A DNA stretch of 41,874 nucleotides from Yoonia sp. (lineage in GTDB: Bacteria; Pseudomonadota; Alphaproteobacteria; Rhodobacterales; Rhodobacteraceae). Below the pieces are notes generated by a model. The model searched no databases. It worked only from the letters and a program-made list of their open reading frames with translations, and was not told the origin of the DNA. Shown here one piece after another: positions 1 through 9,502 of this stretch (position 1 is its first letter; the number at the start of each line of letters is the position of its first letter). The stretch lies in contig NZ_JAFMHJ010000029.1 of assembly GCF_017854565.1 (NCBI RefSeq), positions 1 through 41,874 of the forward strand. The letters are read 5' to 3'. Both the position numbers and the translations under genes were made by a program.

Positions 1-276
1 GCTTTCTTCCATTCTCGCGAAAGGATCGCACCATTAAACCGTGGGATCAAAGAGCTAGAGTTCTTTCGGTCTGATCTGGGCATGCAATTTCAGAAAGACC
101 AGCACGCTTTGGCGGGCTTTTTGTCGCCTGATCTTGAGGTTTCGCATTCACTGGGCCCGATTTACAAAGCCTGCTTGTTGATGCAAGTATGGCGCGTTCG
201 AGATGGCACCCTGCGCGAGGCGACGTTTGGCTGTGTCCTGCAAGGTGGTATCGCTGTGTTCATGCGATGGCGGTGA
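1..276 (+). CDS. possible 3' end of an unidentified gene (partial)
   Basis: Frame 1 is open from the first base to a TGA at 274-276, giving 91 residues without a start inside the first 80 bases. The gene, if real, begins upstream of the window. The translation is mixed, with no transmembrane segment and no motif I recognise. It is not the solute-binding protein expected beside the following ABC importer, as far as I can tell. An internal ATG at 82 would give 64 residues. An open frame of this length can occur by chance at this GC content, so confidence is low. Confidence 0.25.
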   Translation, partial: AFFHSRERIAPLNRGIKELEFFRSDLGMQFQKDQHALAGFLSPDLEVSHSLGPIYKACLLMQVWRVRDGTLREATFGCVLQGGIAVFMRWR

Positions 277-324
277 TATGCAGATAGCTGTTGATCTTTT
301 GTGTCCGGCGGGGAAGATCAGGAC

Positions 325-1197
325 ATGTGGCGTAAAATGACATCAACGGAAGGCGGGCGTGGGTTGCTGATGGTCAGCCCGCCGTTTTTCTATGCGCTGG
401 CGCTTCTGGCCATGCCACTGGGCGCAATCTTTATGTTCAGCTTTTGGACGCAGGATTTTGTGACGCTGGACACGACGTTCACGTTGAACAATTACCGTGA
501 AATTCTTGAAAAACCGATCTACGGTGCGCTGCTCAAGCGGTCATTGTATGTGTCGGGCTGCGTGACGGCAGTGACGGTTCTCTTGGCGTTTCCAGTAGCT
601 TACTTTGTGTCGTTCCACGTGCGCCCAGAGCGTAAATCGCTATGGTTGTTCCTGATCACGATCCCGTTCTGGACGTCCTATCTGATCCGGGTGTTTTTGT
701 GGAAAGTGATTTTGGGTTATAACGGTGTGGTGAACACGGGCCTGTTGAATATCGGCCTGATTGATGAACCGCTGACCTTTATATTGTATAACGTGAATGC
801 CGTGATCATCACGCTGGCACATGCCTTTGCGCCGTTCGCCATTCTGCCGATTTTTGTGGCACTGGAAAAGATCGACCGATCCCTGCTGGAGGCAGCGCAG
901 GATCTGGGCGAGAGCAAGTTCATGACCTTTATTCGGATCACGTTGCCGCTGTCGATGCCGGGCCTTGTGGCGGCCGTGTTGATCGTGTTCATCCCGACGA
1001 TTGGCGACTATGTGACGCCGGAACTGATGGGTGGGGCCGGGGGCAAACTGATTGCAAATATGATCCAAACCCAGTTTTTGGCCCTGAATAACGCCCCGCT
1101 GGGGGCGGCGCTGGCGATTGTTGCGATGCTGTGTGTGACCGCGATCAGTCTGGGCTTTGTGCTGCTGAACCGGCGTTGGCTAAGGGGGCGCGGATGA
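325..1197 (+). CDS. potB: ABC transporter permease, PotB-like (spermidine/putrescine family)
   Basis: Inner-membrane permease of a polyamine/opine/thiamine-type ABC importer. It has about six hydrophobic segments, starting near residue 10, and the cytoplasmic EAA loop that contacts the ATPase reads EAAQDLGESKFMTF, close to the family consensus EAA...G. About 290 residues is normal for PotB/PotH. I prefer the ATG at 325 because it has GGGGA/AGGA purines just upstream; a GTG at 301 in the same frame has no Shine-Dalgarno. The stop overlaps the start of the next permease (ATGA), so the three genes form one operon. The binding protein that would define the substrate is not visible and may lie to the left of the window. 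Confidence 0.85.
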   Translation: MWRKMTSTEGGRGLLMVSPPFFYALALLAMPLGAIFMFSFWTQDFVTLDTTFTLNNYREILEKPIYGALLKRSLYVSGCVTAVTVLLAFPVAYFVSFHVRPERKSLWLFLITIPFWTSYLIRVFLWKVILGYNGVVNTGLLNIGLIDEPLTFILYNVNAVIITLAHAFAPFAILPIFVALEKIDRSLLEAAQDLGESKFMTFIRITLPLSMPGLVAAVLIVFIPTIGDYVTPELMGGAGGKLIANMIQTQFLALNNAPLGAALAIVAMLCVTAISLGFVLLNRRWLRGRG

Positions 1198-1994
1198 GCC
1201 TGCGTATCTACGCCATCGCGTATCTGATTTTCCTTTATGCCCCCATCGTTTTGCTGCCTATTTTTGCGTTCAATGACGCGACGATTATTGCCTTTCCGCT
1301 GGCGGGTTTCACGACGAAATGGTTCGACGCGCTGATGACCGGCAATGCCTTGCATGCGGCGGTCAAGAATTCACTGATGATCGCCGCGACGACGGCGGTC
1401 TTGGCCACGCTGTTGGGGATTTGCGCGGCCCGTGCCGGGGCGATGTACAAGTTCCCGATGAAGGCCGGGATTATGGGGTTCATCATGCTGCCGCTGGTCC
1501 TGCCCGAGATCATCGTGGCGGTGTCGCTGTTGGTGGTCGTGGTGCAGATTCTGAACCTTGGCCTGTCGAATTGGACGATCATCGCCGCACATGTGCTGAT
1601 CTGTACGCCCTTCAGCATCGCGATCCTGAATGGTGCGTTTCAGAACCTTGATCCGTCCATGGAAGAGGCTGCGATGGATCTGGGTGAAAGCCGGTTTTCG
1701 GCCTTCCGTCTGGTGACGCTGCCCTTGGTGATGCCGGGAATAATTTCGAGCATGTTGATCGCTTTTACGATCTCGCTGGATGAGTTCATCATCGCATTTT
1801 TCCTGTCGGGCGCCAGCCCTACGATGCCGGTCTATATCTGGGGGCTGTTGCGTTTTCCCGCGTCTTTACCGGTGGTTATGGCGCTGGGTACCATTCTTGT
1901 GGCACTGTCCATCGTGCTTTTGACTATCGCAGAAGTCCTGCGCCGCCGCGGTCTGGCCCGTGCCGGTGTGCAGGACAAAGGGGGCTTTCTTTGA
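1194..1994 (+). CDS. potC: ABC transporter permease, PotC-like
   Basis: Second membrane subunit of the importer, 266 residues, with six predicted hydrophobic helices. Its EAA loop reads EEAAMDLGESRFSAF and lies in the second half, as in PotC/PotI. The ATG at 1194 overlaps the TGA of the first permease by 4 bases. The longer in-frame start near 1131 would lie inside the first permease and is less likely. The gene ends in TGA overlapping the TTG start of the ATPase, so translation of all three subunits looks coupled. Substrate cannot be settled from the sequence: polyamines are the family default, but opine or other cationic-amine importers look alike. Confidence 0.85.
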   Translation: MSLRIYAIAYLIFLYAPIVLLPIFAFNDATIIAFPLAGFTTKWFDALMTGNALHAAVKNSLMIAATTAVLATLLGICAARAGAMYKFPMKAGIMGFIMLPLVLPEIIVAVSLLVVVVQILNLGLSNWTIIAAHVLICTPFSIAILNGAFQNLDPSMEEAAMDLGESRFSAFRLVTLPLVMPGIISSMLIAFTISLDEFIIAFFLSGASPTMPVYIWGLLRFPASLPVVMALGTILVALSIVLLTIAEVLRRRGLARAGVQDKGGFL

Positions 1995-3076
1995 CGTCTT
2001 TGATCACGCTGAAGGGCGTCAATAAATACTATGGCGACTATCACGCGCTGCGCGATATCGACCTGACAATCAACGAGGGTGAGTTCTTTTCGCTGCTGGG
2101 TCCGTCGGGCTGTGGCAAGACAACGTTGCTGCGCACAATCGCCGGATTCGAGAGCGTTTCGGATGGGGTCGTGATGATTGGCGGCAAGGATATGGCGGGT
2201 GTTTCCGCCAACCTGCGACCGACCAATATGGTGTTTCAGTCCTATGCAATCTTTCCACATCTGAGCGTCGCTGAAAACGTGGCGTTTGGCCTGCGCAAGC
2301 GGTCCGATCTGGATAAGGCGGCCAAGCAGGCGCTGGTTGACGATGCGCTGGATATGGTCGGGTTGGGCGGTTTTGGCGCGCGCGCCGCGCATGCGCTTTC
2401 GGGCGGGCAGCGGCAGCGGGTGGCACTGGCGCGGGCATTGATCTTGAAGCCGAAGGTGCTGCTTCTGGACGAGCCGCTTTCGGCGCTGGACAAGAAGATG
2501 CGCGAGCAGATGCAGGTCGAGTTGATCCGCCTGCAACGCCATGTCGGGATCACGTTCATTCTGGTCACCCATGATCAGGAAGAGGCGCTGGTGATGTCGG
2601 ACCGGATTGCCGTGATGTTCGAGGGGCGGATCGGACAACTGGATGATCCCGAGACGCTTTATCGCCGCCCAAATTCCCGCAAAGTCGCTGAATTCATTGG
2701 AAAGATGAATTTCCTCAAGGCGGATGTCAAAGCGGTCGGTGACGTCATTGATCTGGATGTTGCGGGTCTGGGTAAGGTGCGCGTGGCCGCTGAACAGGCG
2801 CCCGAGCCGATGAATACGGGGCCTGCCGTGGCGGGTATCCGGCCCGAGACGCTGGCGGTCTTGTTTGACGGCGAAACGACCGTGCGCAAGCTGGTCGATG
2901 GGGTGGTGGACGAGGTCGTGTATTATGGCGACATGACCTATTACGACGTGCGGATTGCCGGGGTCGCGCAGCCGCTGAATATCGCCATGAAGAACCTGAT
3001 TGGCCGCCCGGTTCTGGAGGTCGGCGAGAAGACGCGGGTGGTTTGGGACGAACGGTCGCTGGTGGTGTTGCGATAG
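1991..3076 (+). CDS. potA: ABC transporter ATPase, PotA-like
   Basis: Cytoplasmic ATPase that powers the PotB/PotC-like permease pair, 361 residues. It has Walker A GPSGCGKTTLL near residue 36, signature LSGGQRQRVALARAL near 136, Walker B VLLLDEPLSALD near 155, and the switch histidine in VTHDQEEAL. The last third is a TOBE-like regulatory domain, as in PotA/MalK-type ATPases. The start is an unusual TTG at 1991 that overlaps the previous stop. The reading frame has no better start nearby, which supports translational coupling. It is the last gene of the operon; an 8-base inverted repeat follows the stop. Confidence 0.9.
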   Translation: MTSLITLKGVNKYYGDYHALRDIDLTINEGEFFSLLGPSGCGKTTLLRTIAGFESVSDGVVMIGGKDMAGVSANLRPTNMVFQSYAIFPHLSVAENVAFGLRKRSDLDKAAKQALVDDALDMVGLGGFGARAAHALSGGQRQRVALARALILKPKVLLLDEPLSALDKKMREQMQVELIRLQRHVGITFILVTHDQEEALVMSDRIAVMFEGRIGQLDDPETLYRRPNSRKVAEFIGKMNFLKADVKAVGDVIDLDVAGLGKVRVAAEQAPEPMNTGPAVAGIRPETLAVLFDGETTVRKLVDGVVDEVVYYGDMTYYDVRIAGVAQPLNIAMKNLIGRPVLEVGEKTRVVWDERSLVVLR

Positions 3077-3114
3077 CGCCCGCGCAACGGCAAGGGCAGG
3101 GATCGCCGGGCGCT
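3075..3114 (+). repeat. inverted repeat over the potA stop codon
   Basis: AGCGCCCG (3075-3082) and CGGGCGCT (3107-3114) are perfect 8-base complements around a 24-base loop, starting at the stop codon of the ATPase gene. No T-run follows, so this could be an mRNA 3' end structure or a weak Rho-type terminator. The bases up to the next gene (3255, opposite strand) hold nothing else I can identify. Confidence 0.3.
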
Positions 3115-3254
3115 GCGAATCGCGGGGTTAATGGCATAAAAACAAGAGTTTTTGACGTATGGAACCCGCACGGAACCCGTACAGACGGCGTATGTACGTT
3201 TTGCCGATTTTGGCTGGTTAATGCAACGCGCGATGGTGCGGGGTTAACAAACCG

Positions 3255-3770
3255 CTAATCCAGTTCCATCGAGAACCGCAGCGACAGGGTTTCAATGCCG
3301 GGATTGAGGGTGGTCATGTTCGCATTGGACCTGTGATCAAAGAACACGGCGATGCTGGCCCCGTTGTCAAAGGTATAGCCTGCCCCCAACGCCCCGCGGA
3401 AAAGCAGCGGAAATCCAAGGTCCGGCCCATCGCCGTGGACATAGAGACCGGGCATCAGCGACAGTTCGATGAATATCGGGCTGCCGGTGCTGCGGTCAGT
3501 GGTCCATTTCCCGCCAGCCCCAACCCAGAGGTCATTATCGCTGGTCAGGCTGGCGCCCACAGTGGGTTGAAACGCGCCATAGCGACGGGGCAGATCGTAG
3601 ATGCCATAGACTTCTGACCCGATGTCGTCTTCTTGAAAAAACGTGTCGCCATATTGCAGCGACACCCGTGCGGGCGCTTCGGTCTGGCGGGTGCAGTCGG
3701 TCGGGCAATCGTTGAAATAGGTGTCCGTGAGCCCCATGATGAAAAAGAAAACGGCAAATCGGCTGTCCAA
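3255..3770 (-). CDS. PagL-like lipid A 3-O-deacylase / acyloxyacyl hydrolase
   Basis: Likely outer-membrane beta-barrel enzyme that removes an acyl chain from lipid A. The C-terminal part contains FDHRSNA, matching the PagL catalytic His-x-Ser-Asn motif, followed by a final strand rich in alternating hydrophobic residues (SLRFSMELD). Length 171 is typical of PagL. The start appears to be TTG at 3770 with AAAGGA 8 bases upstream. The N-terminal hydrophobic stretch FAVFFFIMG is short for a signal peptide, so the true start or signal is uncertain. It begins 11 bases after the TetR stop on the same strand, so it is probably co-transcribed with tetR and ppk2. Confidence 0.7.
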   Translation of the reverse strand: MDSRFAVFFFIMGLTDTYFNDCPTDCTRQTEAPARVSLQYGDTFFQEDDIGSEVYGIYDLPRRYGAFQPTVGASLTSDNDLWVGAGGKWTTDRSTGSPIFIELSLMPGLYVHGDGPDLGFPLLFRGALGAGYTFDNGASIAVFFDHRSNANMTTLNPGIETLSLRFSMELD

Positions 3771-3781
3771 TGTGGGGTCCT

Positions 3782-4399
3782 TTATGTATCGGGAGCGATC
3801 AGGCCAAGCCCGCGCAGGTAAATGCCGATCCCGCTTTCCAGCAGATCCTCGGGGGGGAAGGGGCTTTGGGTGCCGGGGCTGCCGCGCGCGAAAAGCTCTA
3901 CTACGCCATGCGACATGGCCCAGATATGGGCCGAAAACATTTGCGGCGGGGGCCGTTTGTCGGCGGGAATATGTTGGCTGAGTTCCTCGGCGGCTTTTTC
4001 GAGAACGCCCATGGCACGGGTGGCGACGGCGTTCAGTTCGGGGGTGCGGTTGATGGAAATGCCGGATTCGAACATCGCGACGTAATGGCCGGGGAATTTG
4101 CGCGCAAAGGCGAGATAGGCGCGGCCCGTGGATTCGAACGCCGACAGCGCAGAGGGCTGACCGTTGTTATAGGCTTGTTCCATCAGGTCGCCGAAAATTT
4201 CATAGCCCTGACGCGCGGCTTCGGCGATCAGGTCTTCGCGGCCTTCGAAATGGCGGTAGACGGCGGCGGGTGTGACGCCAGCCTCGCGGGATGCTTCGGA
4301 GAGGGTAAAGCCGGTCGGCCCGCGTTTTTCGATCAGCCGAAGACAGGCATTGACCAATGCCTCGCGCAGGTTGCCGTGATGATAGCCGCGTTTAGACAT
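3782..4399 (-). CDS. TetR-family transcriptional regulator
   Basis: DNA-binding repressor-type protein of 205 residues. The N-terminal helix-turn-helix runs from YHHGNLREAL through FTLSEASREAGVTPAAVYRHF, the classic TetR pattern. The C-terminal region (IWAMSHGVVEL) resembles the WHG-type ligand domain found in many TetR proteins with YHHGNLR at the N-terminus. I chose the ATG at 4399 because it gives the conserved MSKRGYHHG start; a start at 4450 would lie well inside ppk2. Its start overlaps the ppk2 stop by 8 bases (ATGTCTAA), showing tight coupling. Effector and targets are unknown; the flanking genes are the first candidates. Confidence 0.85.
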   Translation of the reverse strand: MSKRGYHHGNLREALVNACLRLIEKRGPTGFTLSEASREAGVTPAAVYRHFEGREDLIAEAARQGYEIFGDLMEQAYNNGQPSALSAFESTGRAYLAFARKFPGHYVAMFESGISINRTPELNAVATRAMGVLEKAAEELSQHIPADKRPPPQMFSAHIWAMSHGVVELFARGSPGTQSPFPPEDLLESGIGIYLRGLGLIAPDT

Positions 4400-5261
4400 G
4401 CCAGAGTTCGGGGCCGCCTGCGATTTTTGGATCAACTGCGCCCAGCGCATCGGCGTCTTTGCGGTCGTAATCGAGTTGATGCAGGATACTGCGGATCACC
4501 TGCACGCGGGTGCGCCGTTTATCGTCGGAACGGATGATCGTCCATGGCGCGGTATCGGTATGGGTGCGGCGCAGCGTTTCGCCGATGGCGGCGCTGTAGG
4601 CATCCCATTTGGACAGGCCGTCCACGTCGATCCGGCTGAGTTTCCATTGCTTGAGCGGGTCCTTTTCACGATCAAGAAAACGTTTGAGCTGGGTGGCTTG
4701 TCCCACGTTGAGCCAAATCTTGAACACTTTTATGCCTTCGCTGACCAGCATGTTTTCAAAGTCGGGCACCTGATCAAACCAGCGTTCGCGGTCATCTGGG
4801 GTGCAGAAGCCAAAGACGTGTTCGACCACGCCGCGGTTGTACCAACTGCGGTCAAAGATGGTGATTTCGCCTGTCGCGGGCAGATGCGCGATGTAGCGTT
4901 GGAAATACCATTGCGCGGCTTCGGTTGTGGTTGGTTTGGACAGCGCCACCAGACGTGCGCCGCGTGGGTTCAGGTTTTCGCGAAAGCGTTTGATCGTGCC
5001 GCCCTTGCCAGCCGCATCGCGCCCTTCAAAGACGATGGCGATGCGCTGGCCGGTGTCGCGGGCCCACGACTGCATGCGGACCAGTTCGATTTGCAGCTTT
5101 TTCAGCGCGTCTTCGTAGGGCGCACGGTCCCAGCGTTTGCCATAGGGAAAACTGGGGTTCAGGATGTTGGCGTTGGTTGCAGATTTGATCGCGGCGCGCA
5201 CGTCCTTTGGTGCGTCATGGCGGTAGTGGCGGCTGATGCCGCCGTCAAACGGCAAATCCAT
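4392..5261 (-). CDS. ppk2: polyphosphate kinase 2 (PPK2 family)
   Basis: Cytoplasmic enzyme that moves phosphate between polyphosphate and nucleoside diphosphates, usually making GTP or ATP. It has Walker A FEGRDAAGKGG near residue 80, Walker B-like ITIFDRSWYNR near residue 135 and the lid-region arginines in RRTHTDTAPWTII. At 289 residues it is a single-domain class I-type protein. The ATG at 5261 has AGGAGG 8 bases upstream. It is the first gene of a minus-strand operon with tetR and the PagL-like gene. The nucleotide preference cannot be read from sequence alone. Confidence 0.92.
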   Translation of the reverse strand: MDLPFDGGISRHYRHDAPKDVRAAIKSATNANILNPSFPYGKRWDRAPYEDALKKLQIELVRMQSWARDTGQRIAIVFEGRDAAGKGGTIKRFRENLNPRGARLVALSKPTTTEAAQWYFQRYIAHLPATGEITIFDRSWYNRGVVEHVFGFCTPDDRERWFDQVPDFENMLVSEGIKVFKIWLNVGQATQLKRFLDREKDPLKQWKLSRIDVDGLSKWDAYSAAIGETLRRTHTDTAPWTIIRSDDKRRTRVQVIRSILHQLDYDRKDADALGAVDPKIAGGPELWHV

Positions 5262-5310
5262 GTCTCGGCCTCCTGATAATGCGTGCGCCTACTATGGGCC
5301 GTGGCGGCGC

Positions 5311-6303
5311 CTAGCGCAATCGCGCGCGCGCGGCGGCGCGGTCTATCGCGGCTGTGACATCGGTGGGATTGGTGTGATGGGGCATATGCCCGATGCCGTC
5401 CAGCCGCGTCACATGGGCAGAGGACACGATTTTGATCACTTCGTCGGCGTGGATATGGATGGGCACGGTGGTGTCGGCGGTGCCATGCACGATTTCAATG
5501 GGCAGGGTCAGTTCGGGGTAGCGCGCCGAGAGTTTCACCACTTCTGGCCGCAGCGTATTGACCTGCCGGATATTGGCCCGAAAGCTGGCGTTGCGCAGGG
5601 TCAGCCCGGCACCGATGTAATCGGCATAGCCAAAGGGTGCGGCCTGCGGGGCAAAGGTGCTTTCGATGCGGTCGCGCACGATGCTGCCGGGCACAAGTGC
5701 GGCAATCAGCGGCACGGTGACCAAGCCACCAAAGGTGCTGCCGTTGATCCGGTAATAGGGATCAAGGTCGCCGGGCCAAGGCATCGTGACCCCCGCGATG
5801 GAGACCACGGCGGCGGCGTTTACCGGGCTGGGGTTGTTCAAACCTGCGACGGCCCACGCATAGGACACGATCCCGCCAAAGCTGTGGCCGGCCACGATGG
5901 GGTTTTCGATGCCGAGGGCAAGCGCGGCTTCGCGTAGCATCGCCGCCTGCTGTTGCGGACTGTCGCCAGCGGTGGCCGCAACGCCTGTCGCCACGCCGGG
6001 CACCCGGTCGGTATAGCCCAGACCGGGCCGGTCAAAGGCGGTGACGGTATAGCGGTCCGTCAGCCGACCCATCAGATCAAACGTGAAATCGCGCAGATTG
6101 CCGCCCGCGCCATGCAGCAAGATCAGATGCGGCCCGGTGCCTTGTTGCACATAGTGCACGCGGCCACCGGTGACGGCAACGAATGCGCCTTCGGGAGGGT
6201 GCGCGGCTTCGGCCTGTTGTGCGCGATGGCTGGCGCTGAGGCTTGCCAATACCGCACCTAGTCCGATCGCGAGCGCCGAGAAGGTGAATGCTTTAGGTAC
6301 CAA
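5311..6303 (-). CDS. alpha/beta hydrolase, probably membrane-anchored or exported
   Basis: Serine hydrolase of the alpha/beta fold. It has the oxyanion HG region ([14 protein letters not shown]), nucleophile elbow GHSFGG, a late acid in [10 protein letters not shown] and catalytic His in GIGHMPHH. A hydrophobic N-terminal segment ([16 protein letters not shown]) suggests a signal or anchor. I placed the start at TTG 6303, which overlaps the metA stop by 11 bases and has a GGA motif; an ATG at 6357 would overlap metA by 65 bases and lacks a ribosome site. Substrate is unknown. It follows metA on the same strand and is likely co-transcribed. Confidence 0.8.
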   Translation of the reverse strand: MVPKAFTFSALAIGLGAVLASLSASHRAQQAEAAHPPEGAFVAVTGGRVHYVQQGTGPHLILLHGAGGNLRDFTFDLMGRLTDRYTVTAFDRPGLGYTDRVPGVATGVAATAGDSPQQQAAMLREAALALGIENPIVAGHSFGGIVSYAWAVAGLNNPSPVNAAAVVSIAGVTMPWPGDLDPYYRINGSTFGGLVTVPLIAALVPGSIVRDRIESTFAPQAAPFGYADYIGAGLTLRNASFRANIRQVNTLRPEVVKLSARYPELTLPIEIVHGTADTTVPIHIHADEVIKIVSSAHVTRLDGIGHMPHHTNPTDVTAAIDRAAARARLR

Positions 6304-7210
6304 TTTTGTCCAACGCGAAATGTGTGGTCTGATAGATCTGATTGATCCAGTTACCATATAGGAGGTGTGCGTGGCTTCTCCACCTGTTCAGCGGTGGTTT
6401 CGTGGGGTCATCATCGGGATAGTAGTTCATCGGCACGTTAATCGGCGTGCCGTTCGCGATGTCGCGGTCGTATTCCTGCTTGAGCGTGCCACTGTCATAT
6501 TCGAAGTGGTTGAAGATATACAGCGCGCGGTGTGCCGGGTCCTCGACCAGGGCGGGGCCGGATGCGTCGCTGGTGATCAGCGTGGACAGGCCGGTGGCGG
6601 CATCTATTTCGTTCTGGCGCATTTCGGTCCACCGGCTGACCGGGATCACGCAATCGTCCGAAAACCCCATCAGATAGGGTGAATTGGGTGCCATGTTGTG
6701 GTGCCGGAAACAGCCGAAGGCCTTGTGATCAAGGATGTGTTTATCGACGTCGTGGAAATAGTTGATCATCGCCATCCCGCCCCAGCAGACACCAAAGGTG
6801 GAATGGACGTTGGTCTGGGTCCAGTCGAACACCTGCGTCAGCTCGTGCCAATAGGTGACATCGTGAAATGGCAGATGTTCGATGGGTGCGCCGGTGATGA
6901 TCAGCCCGTCAAATTTTTCGTCGCGGACTTCGTCGAAGGTTCTATAGAACTCCTCCATATGTTCGGCGGCGGTGTTTTTGGTCTGGTGTTCGGACATCCG
7001 GATCAGCGTCAATTCGATTTGCAGGGGAGTCGCCCCGATCAGCCGGGCAAATTGATTTTCGGTCTGGATTTTCTTGGGCATCAGATTGAGCAGGCCAATG
7101 CGCAGGGGGCGGATATCCTGCCGGTCTGCGGCATCGTGATCCATCACCATCACGCCCTCGTGCGCCAGCACGTCAAAGGCGGGAAGGTTTGCGGGAATCT
7201 TGATGGGCAT
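6293..7210 (-). CDS. metA: homoserine O-acyltransferase MetA
   Basis: Acylates homoserine (acetyl- or succinyl-CoA donor) in methionine synthesis, in the cytoplasm. The protein is 305 residues with the typical MetA N-terminus [11 protein letters not shown], the catalytic cysteine in FGVCWGGMA and the conserved [11 protein letters not shown] region carrying the His/Glu pair. The start has AGGAG upstream. Only 43 bases separate it from the preceding P-loop gene, so no room exists for a SAM riboswitch, and the genes look like one transcript. MetA proteins outside enterobacteria often use acetyl-CoA; the donor here is not decided. Confidence 0.95.
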   Translation of the reverse strand: MPIKIPANLPAFDVLAHEGVMVMDHDAADRQDIRPLRIGLLNLMPKKIQTENQFARLIGATPLQIELTLIRMSEHQTKNTAAEHMEEFYRTFDEVRDEKFDGLIITGAPIEHLPFHDVTYWHELTQVFDWTQTNVHSTFGVCWGGMAMINYFHDVDKHILDHKAFGCFRHHNMAPNSPYLMGFSDDCVIPVSRWTEMRQNEIDAATGLSTLITSDASGPALVEDPAHRALYIFNHFEYDSGTLKQEYDRDIANGTPINVPMNYYPDDDPTKPPLNRWRSHAHLLYGNWINQIYQTTHFALDKIGT

Positions 7211-7253
7211 TGGGCTGCTCCTGCGGGTATGTGAAAATGGTCAGATAGGGGGG

Positions 7254-8129
7254 TTAGCCCTGCATCTCAACCCGCTTATCAAGCAGGCGGGCGACCAAGG
7301 CGTCAAAGTCCTGTGTCGTTTGCACGGCTGCGATGTCGGCTGCGGGCACGGTCAGGCCCCAGCGGTTGGCCATCGCGGCATAGCGCGGCTGCCGGTGGGC
7401 AAGCGCCTGTGCATAGGTCCAGCGGATAAAGGCATCGGGGTCGACCTCGGCCTCGGTGTAATCATTCCGGGTCAGGTAGGCGTTCCAGACCTGCAGCAGA
7501 AACGCGGGTTGATAGGCCATCGGTTTGGGGGCCTGATCAAATCGGCGGACCAGTTCGGCGGTATGCGCGTCAGAACCTTCGATCCAGATCATCAGGGTGT
7601 GCGACGCCAATTCGCGCAGCAGCGGGTCGTTTTCGTCTTGGGGGTCAACCCATTCGCAGATCGAGCCGCCGGTGTCGCAGATAAAATGGGGATAGTCATA
7701 TAGCGTCTGCGCACGCGTCATGAAATGCGCCGTGTCATAAAGCGCGGCCATTTCGGCCTGACGGAACTCTGACTGGCGCTGGGTGTAGGTGTCAAAGGGC
7801 AAGCCGCCCTTGGCCGGATCGCCCGGTTTGCCCAGATAGCTGGAGACGGGATTCAGGTTGTCGAATGTGATGTTTGAGCCGATGTAGATGGAATCGGACA
7901 ACAGCAGGTCACGCAGAAACGGGACTTTCATCGCCTCGGCCTTGGCGTTGTCGGCGATCCGTTCGCCCATGTAGCGGGTGCCGATCCGGTAATCGACGGA
8001 GTAGTGAAACCAGTCGCCCGCGCGGCGCAGGATGTTCGAGACATGGGTTTTGCCAAGCCCGGACATGCCAAACAGCAAAACCCGTTTGCGCGCGGCCTGA
8101 CGCCATTCTGAGGAGGATGCATAGATCAT
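7254..8129 (-). CDS. P-loop NTPase of unknown function
   Basis: A 291-residue protein with a Walker A motif GMSGLGKT near residue 21, giving a nucleotide-kinase-like fold with later segments IWIEGSDAHTAELVRRF. No transmembrane segment. I recognise it only as a conserved ATPase-like hypothetical of the type found in Rhodobacterales and cannot name a substrate. It lies between mnmA and metA on the same strand and probably shares their transcript, although an AT-rich palindrome pair separates it from mnmA. Confidence 0.75.
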   Translation of the reverse strand: MIYASSSEWRQAARKRVLLFGMSGLGKTHVSNILRRAGDWFHYSVDYRIGTRYMGERIADNAKAEAMKVPFLRDLLLSDSIYIGSNITFDNLNPVSSYLGKPGDPAKGGLPFDTYTQRQSEFRQAEMAALYDTAHFMTRAQTLYDYPHFICDTGGSICEWVDPQDENDPLLRELASHTLMIWIEGSDAHTAELVRRFDQAPKPMAYQPAFLLQVWNAYLTRNDYTEAEVDPDAFIRWTYAQALAHRQPRYAAMANRWGLTVPAADIAAVQTTQDFDALVARLLDKRVEMQG

Positions 8130-8154
8130 GAGGGACTGCGTAACGGGCTGGGCG

Positions 8155-8174
8155 AAAATCTTCTAGAAGATTTT
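8155..8174. repeat. perfect 20-bp palindrome between mnmA and the P-loop gene
   Basis: AAAATCTTCTAGAAGATTTT is a perfect inverted repeat without loop. It lies 25 bases upstream of the P-loop gene start and 34 bases before a second AT-rich palindrome. It may be an operator, a terminator arm or a dispersed intergenic element. Confidence 0.7.
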
Positions 8175-8207
8175 TAGCCGCAGCGCCGTGCAATTGCGGA
8201 GAAAGGT

Positions 8208-8227
8208 AAAATTTTCCAGAAAATTTT
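8208..8227. repeat. AT-rich inverted repeat just after mnmA
   Basis: AAAATTTTC and GAAAATTTT (9-base arms) surround a 2-base centre, 5 bases past the mnmA stop. On the minus strand the second arm is a run of A/T, so it could end mnmA transcription. It resembles, but is not identical to, the palindrome at 8155-8174. Confidence 0.6.
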
Positions 8228-8232
8228 GGCCC

Positions 8233-9372
8233 CTAGGCACCGCGCCAGATCCAGCCACCGCCCAGCACACGTGTGCTGTCGGGGTCGTAAAATACGCAAG
8301 CCTGCCCCGGTGCGACGCCCTGTTCGGCCACCAGCAATTCGACTGTGGCTTCGGTGTCTGAAATTGGCCGCAAAATCGCATCGGTGGGCGGGCGGGTCGA
8401 GCGCACACGCACCATGATTGGCCGCTCTGACATATCGCTGAGCGCACCGTCGCCGATCCAGTTGATCTCGCGAAGAGGGACGGTGCGGGTCGCCAGCAGA
8501 TCTTTGGGGCCGACGATCACGTGGCGTGCGTCAACGTCGAGCCTGACCACATACAGCGGATCAGCAAGCCCGCCGATCCCCAGACCGCGCCGCTGCCCGA
8601 TGGTGTAGTGGATGACGCCGCGATGCGTCCCGAGGACCTGACCGTTCACATCCACGATGTCGCCCGGTTCCGCCGCACCGGGGCGCAATTTCTCGATCAC
8701 GGCGGCATAGTCGCCGTTGGGCACAAAGCAGATGTCCTGACTATCGGGTTTATCCGCCACGCTTAGCCCGTATTTCTGGGCCAGCGCACGGGTTTCATCC
8801 TTTGATGCAAGGTGCCCCAACGGAAAGCGCAGGTAGCTGAGCTGTTCGGCCGTCGTGGAAAACAGGAAATAGCTTTGGTCCCGGTTGCCATCCGCCGCCG
8901 CGTGCAGCTCTGCCCCGTGATCCCCCATCTTGCGCTGGATATAGTGCCCGGTCGCCATGCAGTCGGCGTCAAGATCCTTGGCGGTTTGCAGCAGGTCCTT
9001 GAACTTGACCCGTTCATTGCACCGAATACACGGCACCGGGGTGGCCCCTGCCAGATAGCTATCGGCGAATTCGTCGATCACGGCTTCGCGAAACGTATTT
9101 TCGTAATCCAGCACGTAATGCGGAAAACCCATGTCTTCGGCGACGCGGCGCGCGTCATGGATATCGCGGCCCGCGCAACAGGCACCTTTTTTGGCCAAGG
9201 CCGCGCCGTGGTCATAAAGCTGCAACGTCACGCCCACGACATCATAGCCTTCTTCGGCCAATTGCGCCGCCACAACCGAGCTGTCCACGCCACCGGACAT
9301 GGCCACGACGACGCGGGTTTGCGCGGGCGGCTTGGCAAAGCCAAGAGAGTTCAGGGGCGAATCAAGGGCCAT
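8233..9372 (-). CDS. mnmA: tRNA-specific 2-thiouridylase MnmA
   Basis: Thiolates U34 of Lys, Glu and Gln tRNAs in the cytoplasm. The N-terminal PP-loop [10 protein letters not shown] binds ATP. The catalytic cysteine lies in [13 protein letters not shown] and the partner cysteine in DSQDICFV. At 379 residues it matches the family. The C-terminus ends with the usual beta-barrel domain. It is the first gene of the minus-strand block and is divergent from sciP with a 130-base intergenic region. Confidence 0.95.
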   Translation of the reverse strand: MALDSPLNSLGFAKPPAQTRVVVAMSGGVDSSVVAAQLAEEGYDVVGVTLQLYDHGAALAKKGACCAGRDIHDARRVAEDMGFPHYVLDYENTFREAVIDEFADSYLAGATPVPCIRCNERVKFKDLLQTAKDLDADCMATGHYIQRKMGDHGAELHAAADGNRDQSYFLFSTTAEQLSYLRFPLGHLASKDETRALAQKYGLSVADKPDSQDICFVPNGDYAAVIEKLRPGAAEPGDIVDVNGQVLGTHRGVIHYTIGQRRGLGIGGLADPLYVVRLDVDARHVIVGPKDLLATRTVPLREINWIGDGALSDMSERPIMVRVRSTRPPTDAILRPISDTEATVELLVAEQGVAPGQACVFYDPDSTRVLGGGWIWRGA

Positions 9373-9502
9373 AAGATATCCAGATGTGTTGGGTTCGTGA
9401 CGAAATATAAGAAAATACGAGTTATTCTCAAGGGGTGGTTATACGTCTCGTTAAGTCCTGACCCCGATAACAGCCGCGGGAGTAACCGCAAAGGGGTGCG
9501 AT

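Noticed and set aside
3770-5276. Long plus-strand frames opposite tetR and ppk2
   Set aside because: They mirror clear minus-strand genes with full motifs and have no ribosome sites or motifs of their own.
7211-7253. SAM riboswitch upstream of metA
   Set aside because: Only 43 bases separate metA from the upstream gene, and no fitting structure is visible.
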